A stretch of 18,495 bases of DNA from LCIL01 sp041480845 (GCA_041480845.1 JBGPAU010000014.1:1-18495); one strand, 5' to 3'; shown: positions 7,501 through 14,408, numbered from the stretch's first letter. The notes: generated by a model not told the origin, from the sequence alone. Numbers and translations: made by a program.

Positions 7501-10188
7501 CTACAGGATACAAAGGATCGCGACCAAACCTAAAACCCCTCCTCCCCACTCAAGAAGTTGGGGCCAGAAGAGTATATATATTATAGAATTTGGAACAGAG
7601 GTTGTAGGATTTTCGATATTCCACCCGTTTGCCCAAGAATTTACTTTGACATGGTTCAGAATCTTAAATCTTGAATCTTGAATCGTAAATCCAATCCATC
7701 CGTTTTCAAAACCTTGCCCCAATTCAAGTAAGCCGATACCGCCGGTTTCAACGCCATAACCCCAAGTTCCGAATTTTTGAACTTTGTTAATCACTAAGCT
7801 ATTTGCTATGGGAGCTGGTCGGCCGATGCCGTTAAACTCAACCGGGTAAAAGTCCACTTTGGTTAAAAGATTTTCTGAAGGGATCCTGCCAAAAGATCTC
7901 GTTTCGAGATTTAATACATATCCCGCTCCCTCAATGTTTTTTGGATATACAAAATATGTTTTATCAAACTTGCCGGAAGGGAGGATTTCTTCAACATCGG
8001 GTACTTGGGAATAAAGGTTAAATAAATAAATCTTAAGGCTCCGCCCTTCCCTGTTTTCTCCCGCAACCCTTAACACAAACGCCTGGTTATATTTAAGATT
8101 CAGATATGGAAGATAGTCGCAAGATGCTCCACCGCCTTCCGCGCGGTACAAAATTCCGGATCCGGAATTGGCTTTGAAAACACTTCCCATTTTCTTCAAA
8201 TCGCAGTTGTAAGCATCGGGAAAACCGCGGTTTATTGAAAAATCTTCGGATACCGCAGGACTTCCTGAAGGCAAAACCGGATTTTTCCTGATTGGAGTTG
8301 TGTTTCCGCTACTTATATAATCCCCGTTTTCTGCATAAATATGATCAACCGGCGAATATGACAAACTGGAGTCTGTTTGAACAAATTTGAATGGCGTGGT
8401 TACTTCTGCCTGGCCGTAACCGGTTTCGTAAATTGTCAAAAACCCGAATTTTGCTGTTTCTCTGATTCCGGCTTCCGAAATAATCTTTTTAAGTTCCGGA
8501 ATTTTAAGAATATCGGGTGTTCCCCCCGGGTTAATTATCGATTCATCGAGAAGCAGATATTTAACCTGATATTTTTTAAGGGTATTTACGAATGCTTGAT
8601 TATCATTTGAGTACAATGCAAATGCACTCTGGGTGTAAAAATCTTCATTGCCGGTACTCCATCGGTCAAAATCACGGTATAAAACCGGATTCGCAATTCC
8701 GTATGTCAAAAATCCCGATCCCTCATATCCCCAATTTCTGTACTCCCAACCGTACTTGGAATTTATCGGAAAGAGCGCGACGCGGCCATAAGAATTCGAG
8801 CTGAACCAGCTAAACATTTGCTGATACTCAGGCGGTAGAGCCCTCCTTATGTTTTGCCCGATAAGGTTACCCTCAAACGCCGGTTTCATAATAAAGCAAA
8901 GCCCGGCAATGAGGATCCAGAGGGCAACGAGCTTTAAATAGACAAAAAGTTTTCCTCGAATGCCAAACAAAACAAAAGCAAAATAACCGAAATAAAATGA
9001 AACAATAAGTTCATACAAGATTGAAAATTTGGTAAACGGCATCCTAAAACCCTCGGCAAAAATTCCAAAGTTGTTATACAAATATGAGTACAAACCTCCG
9101 ATGGGAGGATTAATGTTAACTAGAAAAAAGAGACAAAAAACAAGAGAGGGTATAAAAGCTAGGGCGGCTCTACTACGTTTTATGGCTCCAAATACGAGGC
9201 CAAAAAATGAAAATCCGGCTAGAATGTAGCCAACCACGAGAACAGAAGAACTTGCCAAATACTTCTGCCAGACTCCCAAAAGATCGGTAAATTGATTGCC
9301 GGCTGCGTCAAAATTGCGCCAACTGAAAAGAAAGTTCTTCTGTAAAAGAATGTCCGCAAAGTCACCATAGTCGCGGTTTCTTAAAAAAGCCTCCTGACTA
9401 AAAAGGCGGTTAATGTTTGAATTCGAAATTACTCCGGATTGATTGACGACAGAGTAAATATTGGGCAGAATCCAATATAAATTTAAAAATACGGAAGTCA
9501 AAACCAGAACCAAAAATCTTTTGATATTTATTATCCTGCCCGAAGAAATCAGAGAGTAGGCGGCGAAAAAGATAAAAAGCCCGGCAAAACTGGCATACCA
9601 AAGTGTGGCCGCATAAGCCATCGGCGAAGATAAAATCATAACCATCACCCAAAATATGAGATTTGCTTTGCCTCCTTCCCTTAAAAATTTGAGCCCCGTG
9701 TAGGCTATCCAGGGTATGAAGGCAAACGCCGTCGTAAACATTTCTAAAGGGACATAAAAATTCTGCAATGTTCCGAGATTTAGAAGGTAAAAAAAGGCTC
9801 CCAAGAATGCAGCAGAATATGTCCAAATACTTTCTTTTTGAAAAACATATTTCAGAAAAAAATAGACTCCCAAAGGGCCCAAAATCAGGCAGGCAAAAAT
9901 GTAAAAATAACGTATAAACGGAGTTGACACCAATACTGAGGTAAGCCATAAAACAAGAATCCTGGGCAAATCTGACACATCAGAATGGGCGGAGACCGCC
10001 CCAACCCCCATCTCTCCGCCCCAAACATGGGAAAGCATTCTTGATGCGTTTAGTGAGAAATTAAATTCGGGGTGAAGCGAATCCCAACCGATAAGATAAG
10101 TTCCGGGAGAATAATTTTTAAAACAAAGAAAAACAGAAATCAGAATTAAGACTGAGGGGAAGAATAGTTTTAGAAGAATTTTCTTCAT
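7501..10188 (-). CDS. Large GT-C-like / YfhO-like membrane protein, 895 aa
   Basis: A large polytopic membrane protein. After the first helix (about 8-23) comes YLIGWDSLHPEFNF with an acidic residue at D36 in the first external loop, as in lipid-sugar-dependent GT-C glycosyltransferases. About a dozen hydrophobic segments follow to around residue 440. The next 400 or so residues are hydrophilic with strand-rich, exported character (a large external domain), and a final helix (about 878-895) closes the protein, so the C-terminus is in the membrane. This layout recalls YfhO or arabinofuranosyltransferase-like (DUF3367) proteins, which modify envelope glycans. The exact family and substrate cannot be fixed here. 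The start has no Shine-Dalgarno site and a TATACT box 8 bases upstream. It probably works in cell-surface glycosylation, like the 374 gene. Confidence 0.75.
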   Translation of the reverse strand: MKKILLKLFFPSVLILISVFLCFKNYSPGTYLIGWDSLHPEFNFSLNASRMLSHVWGGEMGVGAVSAHSDVSDLPRILVLWLTSVLVSTPFIRYFYIFACLILGPLGVYFFLKYVFQKESIWTYSAAFLGAFFYLLNLGTLQNFYVPLEMFTTAFAFIPWIAYTGLKFLREGGKANLIFWVMVMILSSPMAYAATLWYASFAGLFIFFAAYSLISSGRIINIKRFLVLVLTSVFLNLYWILPNIYSVVNQSGVISNSNINRLFSQEAFLRNRDYGDFADILLQKNFLFSWRNFDAAGNQFTDLLGVWQKYLASSSVLVVGYILAGFSFFGLVFGAIKRSRAALAFIPSLVFCLFFLVNINPPIGGLYSYLYNNFGIFAEGFRMPFTKFSILYELIVSFYFGYFAFVLFGIRGKLFVYLKLVALWILIAGLCFIMKPAFEGNLIGQNIRRALPPEYQQMFSWFSSNSYGRVALFPINSKYGWEYRNWGYEGSGFLTYGIANPVLYRDFDRWSTGNEDFYTQSAFALYSNDNQAFVNTLKKYQVKYLLLDESIINPGGTPDILKIPELKKIISEAGIRETAKFGFLTIYETGYGQAEVTTPFKFVQTDSSLSYSPVDHIYAENGDYISSGNTTPIRKNPVLPSGSPAVSEDFSINRGFPDAYNCDLKKMGSVFKANSGSGILYRAEGGGASCDYLPYLNLKYNQAFVLRVAGENREGRSLKIYLFNLYSQVPDVEEILPSGKFDKTYFVYPKNIEGAGYVLNLETRSFGRIPSENLLTKVDFYPVEFNGIGRPAPIANSLVINKVQKFGTWGYGVETGGIGLLELGQGFENGWIGFTIQDSRFKILNHVKVNSWANGWNIENPTTSVPNSIIYILFWPQLLEWGGGVLGLVAILCIL

Positions 10189-10196
10189 TCAAAATA

Positions 10197-10202
10197 AGTA
10201 TA
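10197..10202 (-). promoter_or_regulatory. -10 box of the 895-aa gene
   Basis: Minus-strand TATACT, 8 bases before the ATG, no Shine-Dalgarno site, no clear -35. The region where a -35 should lie overlaps the arm of the long hairpin at 10217-10267. Confidence 0.4.
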
Positions 10203-10216
10203 GAACTAAATCGAAG

Positions 10217-10267
10217 GAGCCACTACTTTGTTTTAATTGATCTTGGAAGATCACAAAGTAGTGGCTC
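10217..10267 (-). terminator. Long perfect hairpin downstream of the 297-aa gene, with a nested hairpin
   Basis: GAGCCACTACTTTGT (10217-10231) is perfectly repeated in inverted form at 10253-10267. Inside the loop a second perfect hairpin, GATCTT-GG-AAGATC (10239-10252), abuts the right arm, so the whole can form a cruciform-like structure. Position, 30 bases after the stop of the 297-aa gene, suggests a 3'-end or termination element. No U-tract follows on either strand, so it is not a standard intrinsic terminator; it may stabilise the mRNA 3' end. Confidence 0.6.
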
Positions 10268-10268
10268 A

Positions 10269-10280
10269 AATCGAGGCAAA
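10269..10280. repeat. Left copy of a 12-bp inverted repeat flanking the 297-aa gene
   Basis: AATCGAGGCAAA here is the exact inverse of TTTGCCTCGATT at 11308-11319. The two copies bracket the gene and most of its leader. Twelve bases over about 1 kb could still be chance. Confidence 0.4.
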
Positions 10281-10297
10281 CATATTAAAAATTTGGC

Positions 10298-11191
10298 TTA
10301 CGGCCGAGTGACAGTCGTTTTTGCAACCGCGATAATCGCATCACCTGCGTGAACGACGACCATCACGTCGACTGAGCTGCACGCTTCCGGGTTGCCACAA
10401 TTGGCCCCGCTATTGCCTGGGTCACCAGAGTTGAGAACCTCTCCCGGATGAGCCAGTGTTGGCATGTTCAGCATATTGGCTGCGCCATTAGAGACTAAAC
10501 CCCAAATACCCCATTCAAGGGCATCTCCATTAAAGTAGCGCCCGCGGAGCGTAAATCCGTTATCCACGTCTTGATCGCGGAAGGTATAGCTTTGGTCCAT
10601 GATATTGACCAGGATCAGCATACAACCCTTGCCGCCTTCACCCTTGCATCCAGTATCCAGGAATTTGTAATCACCGGTGATGTACCGATATTCCCAGGCA
10701 CCTACAGGCATGTCGCAAGGATGGCTTGAGCAGAACGGCGAATCGTACGTGCCGTACTCGAGTCCGTCCGGGACCTGTAAACCGTTCGTGCGGAATTCCG
10801 GCACATCCGTATTAGGGATGTTCGGGAATGTTTTCCACAGCGATGGTGCGGGATCCTTCAGACGAGCGAGCCAACCTTCAACCACCGGGTTATCCTTGAG
10901 ACGATCTGTCCCTTGGATGTTCCAGGCATTGTGGCTTACGTCGACGACGCCCACGGGCATTGTGCCCCGGTCAATCTTGGCTAATGCTTCACGCATAGCC
11001 GTTAGGAAAGCAGGATCCTGTAATAAGACAGCAGGGTCAGCATTCTGACCAGCGGGGCCTTGCGGACCAGCCGGGGCGGGGAAAACTTGCTGCCACAGAT
11101 AGGATGCCCCTGCGATTACAAATACCACCAAAAACGGGATGACAATGGCCATCCAAAGCCGCAAAAGTTTCTCTCTCTTCGTCACTGCCAT
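10298..11191 (-). CDS. Unrecognised membrane-anchored surface protein with short collagen-like patch, 297 aa
   Basis: I do not recognise the family. Residues 1-12 are basic, 13-32 form one membrane helix (WMAIVIPFLVVFVIAGAS), then comes a short collagen-like stretch (AGPQGPAGQN, 41-50). The remaining 240 or so residues are hydrophilic and presumably outside the cell. They include a cysteine-rich middle (FCSSHPCD, DTGCKGEGGKGCM) and later NCGNPEACSS, compatible with disulfides. The C-terminal strands are DVMVVVHAGDAIIAVAKTTV. The gene is clearly richer in G+C than its neighbours, and its start is fixed by AAAGGAGG just upstream, so it belongs to the Shine-Dalgarno class. The ribosome binding site lies in the loop of a hairpin (see 11192-11216). 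It is bracketed by a 12-bp inverted repeat and followed by a 15-bp hairpin, giving it the look of a self-contained unit. Confidence 0.85.
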   Translation of the reverse strand: MAVTKREKLLRLWMAIVIPFLVVFVIAGASYLWQQVFPAPAGPQGPAGQNADPAVLLQDPAFLTAMREALAKIDRGTMPVGVVDVSHNAWNIQGTDRLKDNPVVEGWLARLKDPAPSLWKTFPNIPNTDVPEFRTNGLQVPDGLEYGTYDSPFCSSHPCDMPVGAWEYRYITGDYKFLDTGCKGEGGKGCMLILVNIMDQSYTFRDQDVDNGFTLRGRYFNGDALEWGIWGLVSNGAANMLNMPTLAHPGEVLNSGDPGNSGANCGNPEACSSVDVMVVVHAGDAIIAVAKTTVTRP

Positions 11192-11216
11192 TTTGCACCT
11201 CCTTTAAGTGTGCAAA
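11192..11216 (-). promoter_or_regulatory. Shine-Dalgarno hairpin directly before the 297-aa gene
   Basis: TTTGCAC (minus, from 11216) pairs perfectly with GTGCAAA, which ends at 11192, directly before the ATG. The loop is ACTTAAAGGAG, so the ribosome binding site is split between loop and stem. Opening of this stem could control translation; a stem this short may instead only position the site. Confidence 0.5.
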
Positions 11217-11231
11217 TTTCTAAAACTTTGG

Positions 11232-11245
11232 TTTTCAGCTGAAAA
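11232..11245. promoter_or_regulatory. 14-bp perfect palindrome in the leader/promoter region of the 297-aa gene
   Basis: TTTTCAGCTGAAAA, about 40 bases before the start codon; operator-like in form. A CGGCT/AGCCG hairpin (11260-11280) lies just beside it. No convincing -35/-10 pair could be picked out in 11217-11382. A second CAGCTG-centred palindrome (AATCAGCTGATT) occurs at 12897-12908. Confidence 0.35.
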
Positions 11246-11307
11246 ACAAAATGTCCATACGGCTTTCTACTTACTAGCCGTTTGATCGCCTCGGACCGGC
11301 GTTATTT

Positions 11308-11319
11308 TTTGCCTCGATT
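11308..11319. repeat. Right copy of a 12-bp inverted repeat flanking the 297-aa gene
   Basis: TTTGCCTCGATT, the exact inverse of 10269-10280. Lies between the 297-aa gene and the 79-aa gene. Confidence 0.4.
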
Positions 11320-11382
11320 GTTAAAGTACTAACTAACCTATCAAGCCGTAACGCAATTGTTGCGACCTGAATTGGTCAGTCA

Positions 11383-11622
11383 TTAGGCAGAAATTTTGTT
11401 AAATTTCTTTGAAAGAAACAAGAATGACACTGAAGATACCAGAAGCGCCCCCCCAACTACGGCCAAATTGTCACCTATTCCGGTATTAACCGGTGTATGA
11501 ACTCCACAAACAACTCCCCCGCCATAAGCTTGGGGACAAATAATTTGTGTCTCTTCCGCAATAACCTTTGCCGGAAAGGCAATGGTTATTAAGGCTAAAA
11601 TCACAAAAATTAACTTTTTCAT
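11383..11622 (-). CDS. Small exported protein, putative sortase substrate, 79 aa
   Basis: Signal peptide at residues 1-22 (MKKLIFVILALITIAFPAKV, then IA). A very short mature part contains two cysteines (C29, C39) around a glycine-rich turn (QAYGGGVVCGV). It ends in a sorting-signal-like tail: PVNTG (44-48), a hydrophobic helix (54-70) and a basic end (KKFNK). The order motif, helix, basic tail is that of sortase substrates, although PVNTG has one residue more between P and TG than LPXTG. The sortase gene lies 53 bases upstream on the same strand, which supports the pairing. The gene has its own promoter (TTGACA, 17 bases, TACACT) 12 bases before the ATG and no Shine-Dalgarno site. Its function at the surface is unknown; it may be a small structural or anchor protein. 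Confidence 0.8.
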   Translation of the reverse strand: MKKLIFVILALITIAFPAKVIAEETQIICPQAYGGGVVCGVHTPVNTGIGDNLAVVGGALLVSSVSFLFLSKKFNKISA

Positions 11623-11634
11623 ATTCGTGCGAGT

Positions 11635-11663
11635 AGTGTAAATTGAAAATTCCGATTTGTCAA
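11635..11663 (-). promoter_or_regulatory. Promoter of the 79-aa gene
   Basis: Minus-strand TTGACA (11658-11663), 17-base spacer, TACACT (11635-11640), then 12 bases to the ATG. One of the best promoter matches in the window; predicted leader about 5 bases. Confidence 0.75.
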
Positions 11664-11675
11664 TACTATGAGACG

Positions 11676-12407
11676 TTAAACTTGTATCAGTCGTGCGTAT
11701 ACAAAAATTTTGTTCTCCCCTGTCAGAGTTTCACAGGTATAAAGGATCACGTCAGCCGAATAATCCAAAATCACAGTTCCCTTGCTCGTCGCGTAAACCT
11801 TGTATAAATATTTCCTCTGCTCCCAATCAATCTCAACAAGATCCCCAACATTGGCTTTGGGAAGATTGTAAAAGGAATTTTTGCGCCTGTAGGAATCAGT
11901 CCAGGCCAAATATCCGAATCTGTGCGCGGCAAGAATAATAGGCTCACTGTTATCATTCGGGGCGCCAAAATCGGAAACTCTCCAGACACCTTTTCGAAGC
12001 GCCTCCTCATAATTGTCGATCGTGGCTTCCTGAATACCTGTATTTACTCTGATTGAGGGGATAAGAAGTTTATTTGAGGCAGGAAGCCTCGGGTCAAAAG
12101 GAGGTAAATTGACGGGTTTTGATATATTTAGATCGCTTTTCAGTGTCTGAACATCGGTTTTGGACATTCTGAAATTCTCGAAAGTTGCATTAACGACACT
12201 TTCACCCCAGGCTAACGCCTTCGGAGTGTAGAAAAATAGAATCAAAGCAATTCCGACTAAGGCGGAAAACTTGGAAAGCTTAAGAAAAGCAGTTGATGCC
12301 CTGTTGGCTGTTTTTTCAGGCACAACGGGCCTAACCAAATTCGAAGAAACATCCAGAGTGCCGGACTCCCGGCTGTAAAGATGGTAATAGATAACGACTT
12401 CTGCCAT
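11676..12407 (-). CDS. Sortase (cysteine transpeptidase)
   Basis: 243 residues. A cytoplasmic N-terminal tail of about 45 residues precedes one membrane helix (about 47-64, FSALVGIALILFFYTPKA). The catalytic beta-barrel occupies about 103-243. The three sortase active-site residues are present in order: H162 in LAAHRFGY, C225 in ILYTCET, and R239 in FVYARL. Sortases cut a sorting motif near the C-terminus of exported proteins and join them to the cell surface or to each other. The likely local substrate is the 79-aa protein encoded just downstream. The subclass is not certain from motifs alone. The start has no Shine-Dalgarno site; a weak CATAAT box (12420-12425) lies 12 bases upstream. The upstream 665 bases hold an RNA-like locus and no other protein gene. 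Confidence 0.9.
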   Translation of the reverse strand: MAEVVIYYHLYSRESGTLDVSSNLVRPVVPEKTANRASTAFLKLSKFSALVGIALILFFYTPKALAWGESVVNATFENFRMSKTDVQTLKSDLNISKPVNLPPFDPRLPASNKLLIPSIRVNTGIQEATIDNYEEALRKGVWRVSDFGAPNDNSEPIILAAHRFGYLAWTDSYRRKNSFYNLPKANVGDLVEIDWEQRKYLYKVYATSKGTVILDYSADVILYTCETLTGENKIFVYARLIQV

Positions 12408-12571
12408 TATTATTGCGATATTATGGGTTCATCGTGAACAAAAAGCAAGCGATTTCCATAAAAAATCGGCTCCAATAACATTCTCGGAGAATGATATATC
12501 AGCGTTCAATTCATACCCACAATGAATTGTGAGTGTTCTTGAATGCTGTTATAGGAGTGGGAGATTTCCGC

Positions 12572-12660
12572 AAAAAAAAGTGCGCTCATTACTAAACTTG
12601 AGGAGCGGGTAGATTTCCTGCCCTAAAATCCACCCGTCCCCCAAACCTAGAATAAAGCGC
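12572..12660 (-). terminator. Long minus-strand hairpin ending in U8
   Basis: Read on the minus strand, GCGC (12657-12660) pairs with GCGC (12582-12585). The next helix, 12640-12650 with 12592-12602, is continuous only if G-U pairs are allowed, and the inner helix is 12605-12616 with 12626-12637 (one mismatch). Eight Us follow at 12579-12572. On the plus strand the same wobble pairs become A-C mismatches, so the structure favours minus-strand RNA. It could be the 3' end of a structured RNA started at 12925-12953, or a long terminator protecting the sortase gene. Confidence 0.5.
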
Positions 12661-12688
12661 GTTTTTTTGCCCCATCACTCAAAGGGGC

Positions 12689-12717
12689 TTGACAACCCCT
12701 CTCAATCGTTTTAGTCT
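12689..12717 (+). promoter_or_regulatory. Candidate plus-strand promoter within a GGGG/CCCC inverted repeat
   Basis: TTGACA (12689-12694), 17 bases, then a poor TAGTCT (12712-12717). The -35 box lies in the loop of AGGGG...CCCCT (12683-12700), an operator-like arrangement. The weak -10 keeps confidence low. Confidence 0.35.
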
Positions 12718-12718
12718 G

Positions 12719-12891
12719 ATTACGATTTGTCTTGAGCTAGTTAGTTCCGAATTAACCTGTCCGCAAGACAAATCTTCTGTACGAAGTACTTGAAAATTTA
12801 CTTCGTTATAGTTTTGAAAGAGCATCTCTACTCGTGGCGAGTCCCACTAGAAATTAGAGGAGAACCCAACGATGGCGATGCTCTTTTTTTT
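12719..12891 (+). ncRNA. Candidate structured RNA of about 170 nt, class unknown
   Basis: A series of perfect stems: GATTTGTCTTG (12724-12734) with 12764-12774, enclosing GTTAGTT-CCG-AATTAAC (12740-12756, one G-U pair on this strand); ACGAAGTA (12781-12788) with 12799-12806; and AAAGAGCATC (12817-12826) with 12877-12886, enclosing ACTCG-TGG-CGAGT (12830-12842). The last stem is followed by a run of T at 12884-12891, as in an intrinsic terminator with a large internal domain. I could not match it to SRP RNA, tmRNA, RNase P RNA or 6S RNA by their conserved sequences. It may be a stand-alone RNA or a leader: an AGAGGAG site (12856-12862) and a 19-codon frame (12872-12931) overlap its end. Strand is not certain because a stronger promoter faces the other way. 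Confidence 0.45.
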
Positions 12892-12924
12892 GCTCCAATC
12901 AGCTGATTTCAATGTTCAACAAAA

Positions 12925-12953
12925 AGTGTAACACCCATTGTCAAGTCTGTCAA
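12925..12953 (-). promoter_or_regulatory. Strong minus-strand promoter entering the structured locus
   Basis: TTGACA (12948-12953), 17-base spacer, TACACT (12925-12930); a second TTGACA lies in the spacer (12939-12944), giving a tandem with 9-base period. Transcription would start near 12918 and run through the structured region, possibly ending at the U8 at 12572-12579 (about 340 nt) or continuing into the sortase gene. No protein start fits it closely. Confidence 0.6.
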
Positions 12954-13051
12954 ACCCCATAACATAATTGATGGTAAAAATGTACCCGCCTATAGTCGGA
13001 TTATGTCTAGAATAGCCGTATATTCGGTATTATTTTTTTGTACTCAATAAT

Positions 13052-13060
13052 TGTGGATAA
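13052..13060 (-). promoter_or_regulatory. DnaA-box-like site with a degenerate neighbour
   Basis: TTATCCACA (minus), the classical DnaA box, followed 11 bases away by TGTTCCACA (13063-13071, 7 of 9 matches) on the same strand. The pair is enclosed by AATTGT/ACAATT (13049-13074), and its edge overlaps the radA stop codon. Two boxes do not make an origin; this could be chance or a DnaA-controlled site. Confidence 0.3.
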
Positions 13061-13072
13061 GTTGTGGAACAA

Positions 13073-14395
13073 TTATTTGAAGAGCTGCTTTATCGCCTGT
13101 CCAACGTATTTCGCTTCTTTTGAAGCAATCGGAATTGTAAACCCCATTCTTTTTGCTTCTTTAATTCTTTTTTCCTCAGCCACCACTTCCCGGATCTCCC
13201 CCAAAAGTCCGACCTCTCCAATAGCAATAGTTTTTGCCGAGATTGATTTATCAAAATAGCTTGAAGCTACTGCGAGACAAATTGCCAAATCGCTTGCCGG
13301 TTCGGTAACTTTAAGCCCCCCGGCCACATTTACAAAAACATCGTATTCATACAAAGGCAAACCGCACCTTCGGGTCAATACTGCCAAAAGAAGCTCAAGC
13401 CGCCTTGAGTCAATTCCCTGGGCAACCCTGCGCGGAATCATCAGTTTTGTGGGCACGACAAGAGCCTGAATTTCCACCAGAATTGGCCTGGTTCCCTGCA
13501 TAACACTTGTGGCAATACTTCCCGAAACATCCTTGACACCCTTTTCCAAGAAAGCTTTTTCTATATCGGCAACCGGCATTAGCCCCGTGTCCTGCATCTC
13601 AAATACCCCAACTTCATCTGTAGGACCAAAGCGGTTCTTAACCGCTCTGAGGATGCGTGTAGTAAGCGTTTTATCGCCTTCGAACCACAATACAGTATCA
13701 ACTATATGGGCCAATACCGCCGGGCCTGCCACGGTTCCCTCCTTGGTAACATGTCCGGCCAGGAAAAGAGGGATATTACGTTCTTTTGCGGCCCGAAGGA
13801 GCCTGAAAGCACACTCCCTTACCTGCCCGACGCTTCCTGCCATGCCGGAAAGATCCCCTGTGGTCATTGTCTGTATCGAATCCACAATGACACACGTAAA
13901 GACCGTGTCTTTACCATCGTACATAGTATTTATAACCGAATCCACATCAGTTTCTTCAAGAAGGCTAACATTGCTTTTTTTGATTCCAAGTCTGTCGGCA
14001 CGGACTTTGACCTGATTGGCCGATTCCTCTCCGCAAACGTACAAAACGTTTCCAAGAGTCGCCGAAATCTGTGTCAGCAGAGTGGACTTGCCGATACCAG
14101 GCTCGCCTGCTATAAGAACCACCTGCCCCAGAATAAGTCCCCCGCCAAGAACCCGATCAAGCTCGGAGATTTTGGTTGAAATGCGCCTTGTAGCGACCTG
14201 TTTTATACCCGAAAGTTTTACAGGTCTTACCTGCCCCGCAGAGCCTTGGCGCCGTGGGGGTTTTTGAGATTTTGAACCCGCTTCAACTACCGTTTCGACT
14301 AAGCTATTCCAGGTTCCACACTCGGGACATTTTCCCAGCCAGCCGGTAGATTCATACCCACATTGCTGGCATACGTATTTGGAATGGAATGACAT
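13073..14395 (-). CDS. radA: DNA repair protein RadA
   Basis: 440 residues from the ATG at 14395. A RecA-like helicase that promotes branch migration during recombinational repair. All family signatures are visible: the N-terminal four-cysteine zinc finger (C9, C12, C23, C26, with CGYESTGWLGKCPECG), Walker A GEPGIGKST (97-105), Walker B region VIVDSIQTM, the RadA-specific KNRFG motif (253-257), and a C-terminal Lon-protease-like domain (about 285-440, ending KQLFK). A longer frame begins nine codons upstream at 14422, but the family start and the promoter favour the MSFHSKYVCQ start: TATTAT (14403-14408) lies 7 bases before it, too close for the longer frame to be transcribed. There is no Shine-Dalgarno site, so the mRNA is predicted leaderless. 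Divergent from the protease gene at 14533. Confidence 0.97.
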   Translation of the reverse strand: MSFHSKYVCQQCGYESTGWLGKCPECGTWNSLVETVVEAGSKSQKPPRRQGSAGQVRPVKLSGIKQVATRRISTKISELDRVLGGGLILGQVVLIAGEPGIGKSTLLTQISATLGNVLYVCGEESANQVKVRADRLGIKKSNVSLLEETDVDSVINTMYDGKDTVFTCVIVDSIQTMTTGDLSGMAGSVGQVRECAFRLLRAAKERNIPLFLAGHVTKEGTVAGPAVLAHIVDTVLWFEGDKTLTTRILRAVKNRFGPTDEVGVFEMQDTGLMPVADIEKAFLEKGVKDVSGSIATSVMQGTRPILVEIQALVVPTKLMIPRRVAQGIDSRRLELLLAVLTRRCGLPLYEYDVFVNVAGGLKVTEPASDLAICLAVASSYFDKSISAKTIAIGEVGLLGEIREVVAEEKRIKEAKRMGFTIPIASKEAKYVGQAIKQLFK

Positions 14396-14402
14396 CGGCT
14401 CA

Positions 14403-14408
14403 ATAATA
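14403..14408 (-). promoter_or_regulatory. -10 box of radA
   Basis: Minus-strand TATTAT, 7 bases before the ATG; transcription should begin at or within a base of the start codon. It rules against the upstream in-frame ATG at 14422. No good -35 is visible. Confidence 0.5.

Noticed and set aside
12560..12953. SRP RNA, tmRNA, RNase P RNA or 6S RNA as identity of the structured locus
   Set aside because: The SRP GGAAGGAAGCAGC apex, the tmRNA tag frame and T-arm GGTTCGA, the RNase P GAGGAAAGTCC block and a single long 6S-like rod were each looked for and not found.
13007..13038. Plus-strand T7 after a weak GCCG/CGGT stem as a terminator
   Set aside because: Only about 4 bp of pairing and no plus-strand gene upstream that needs it.
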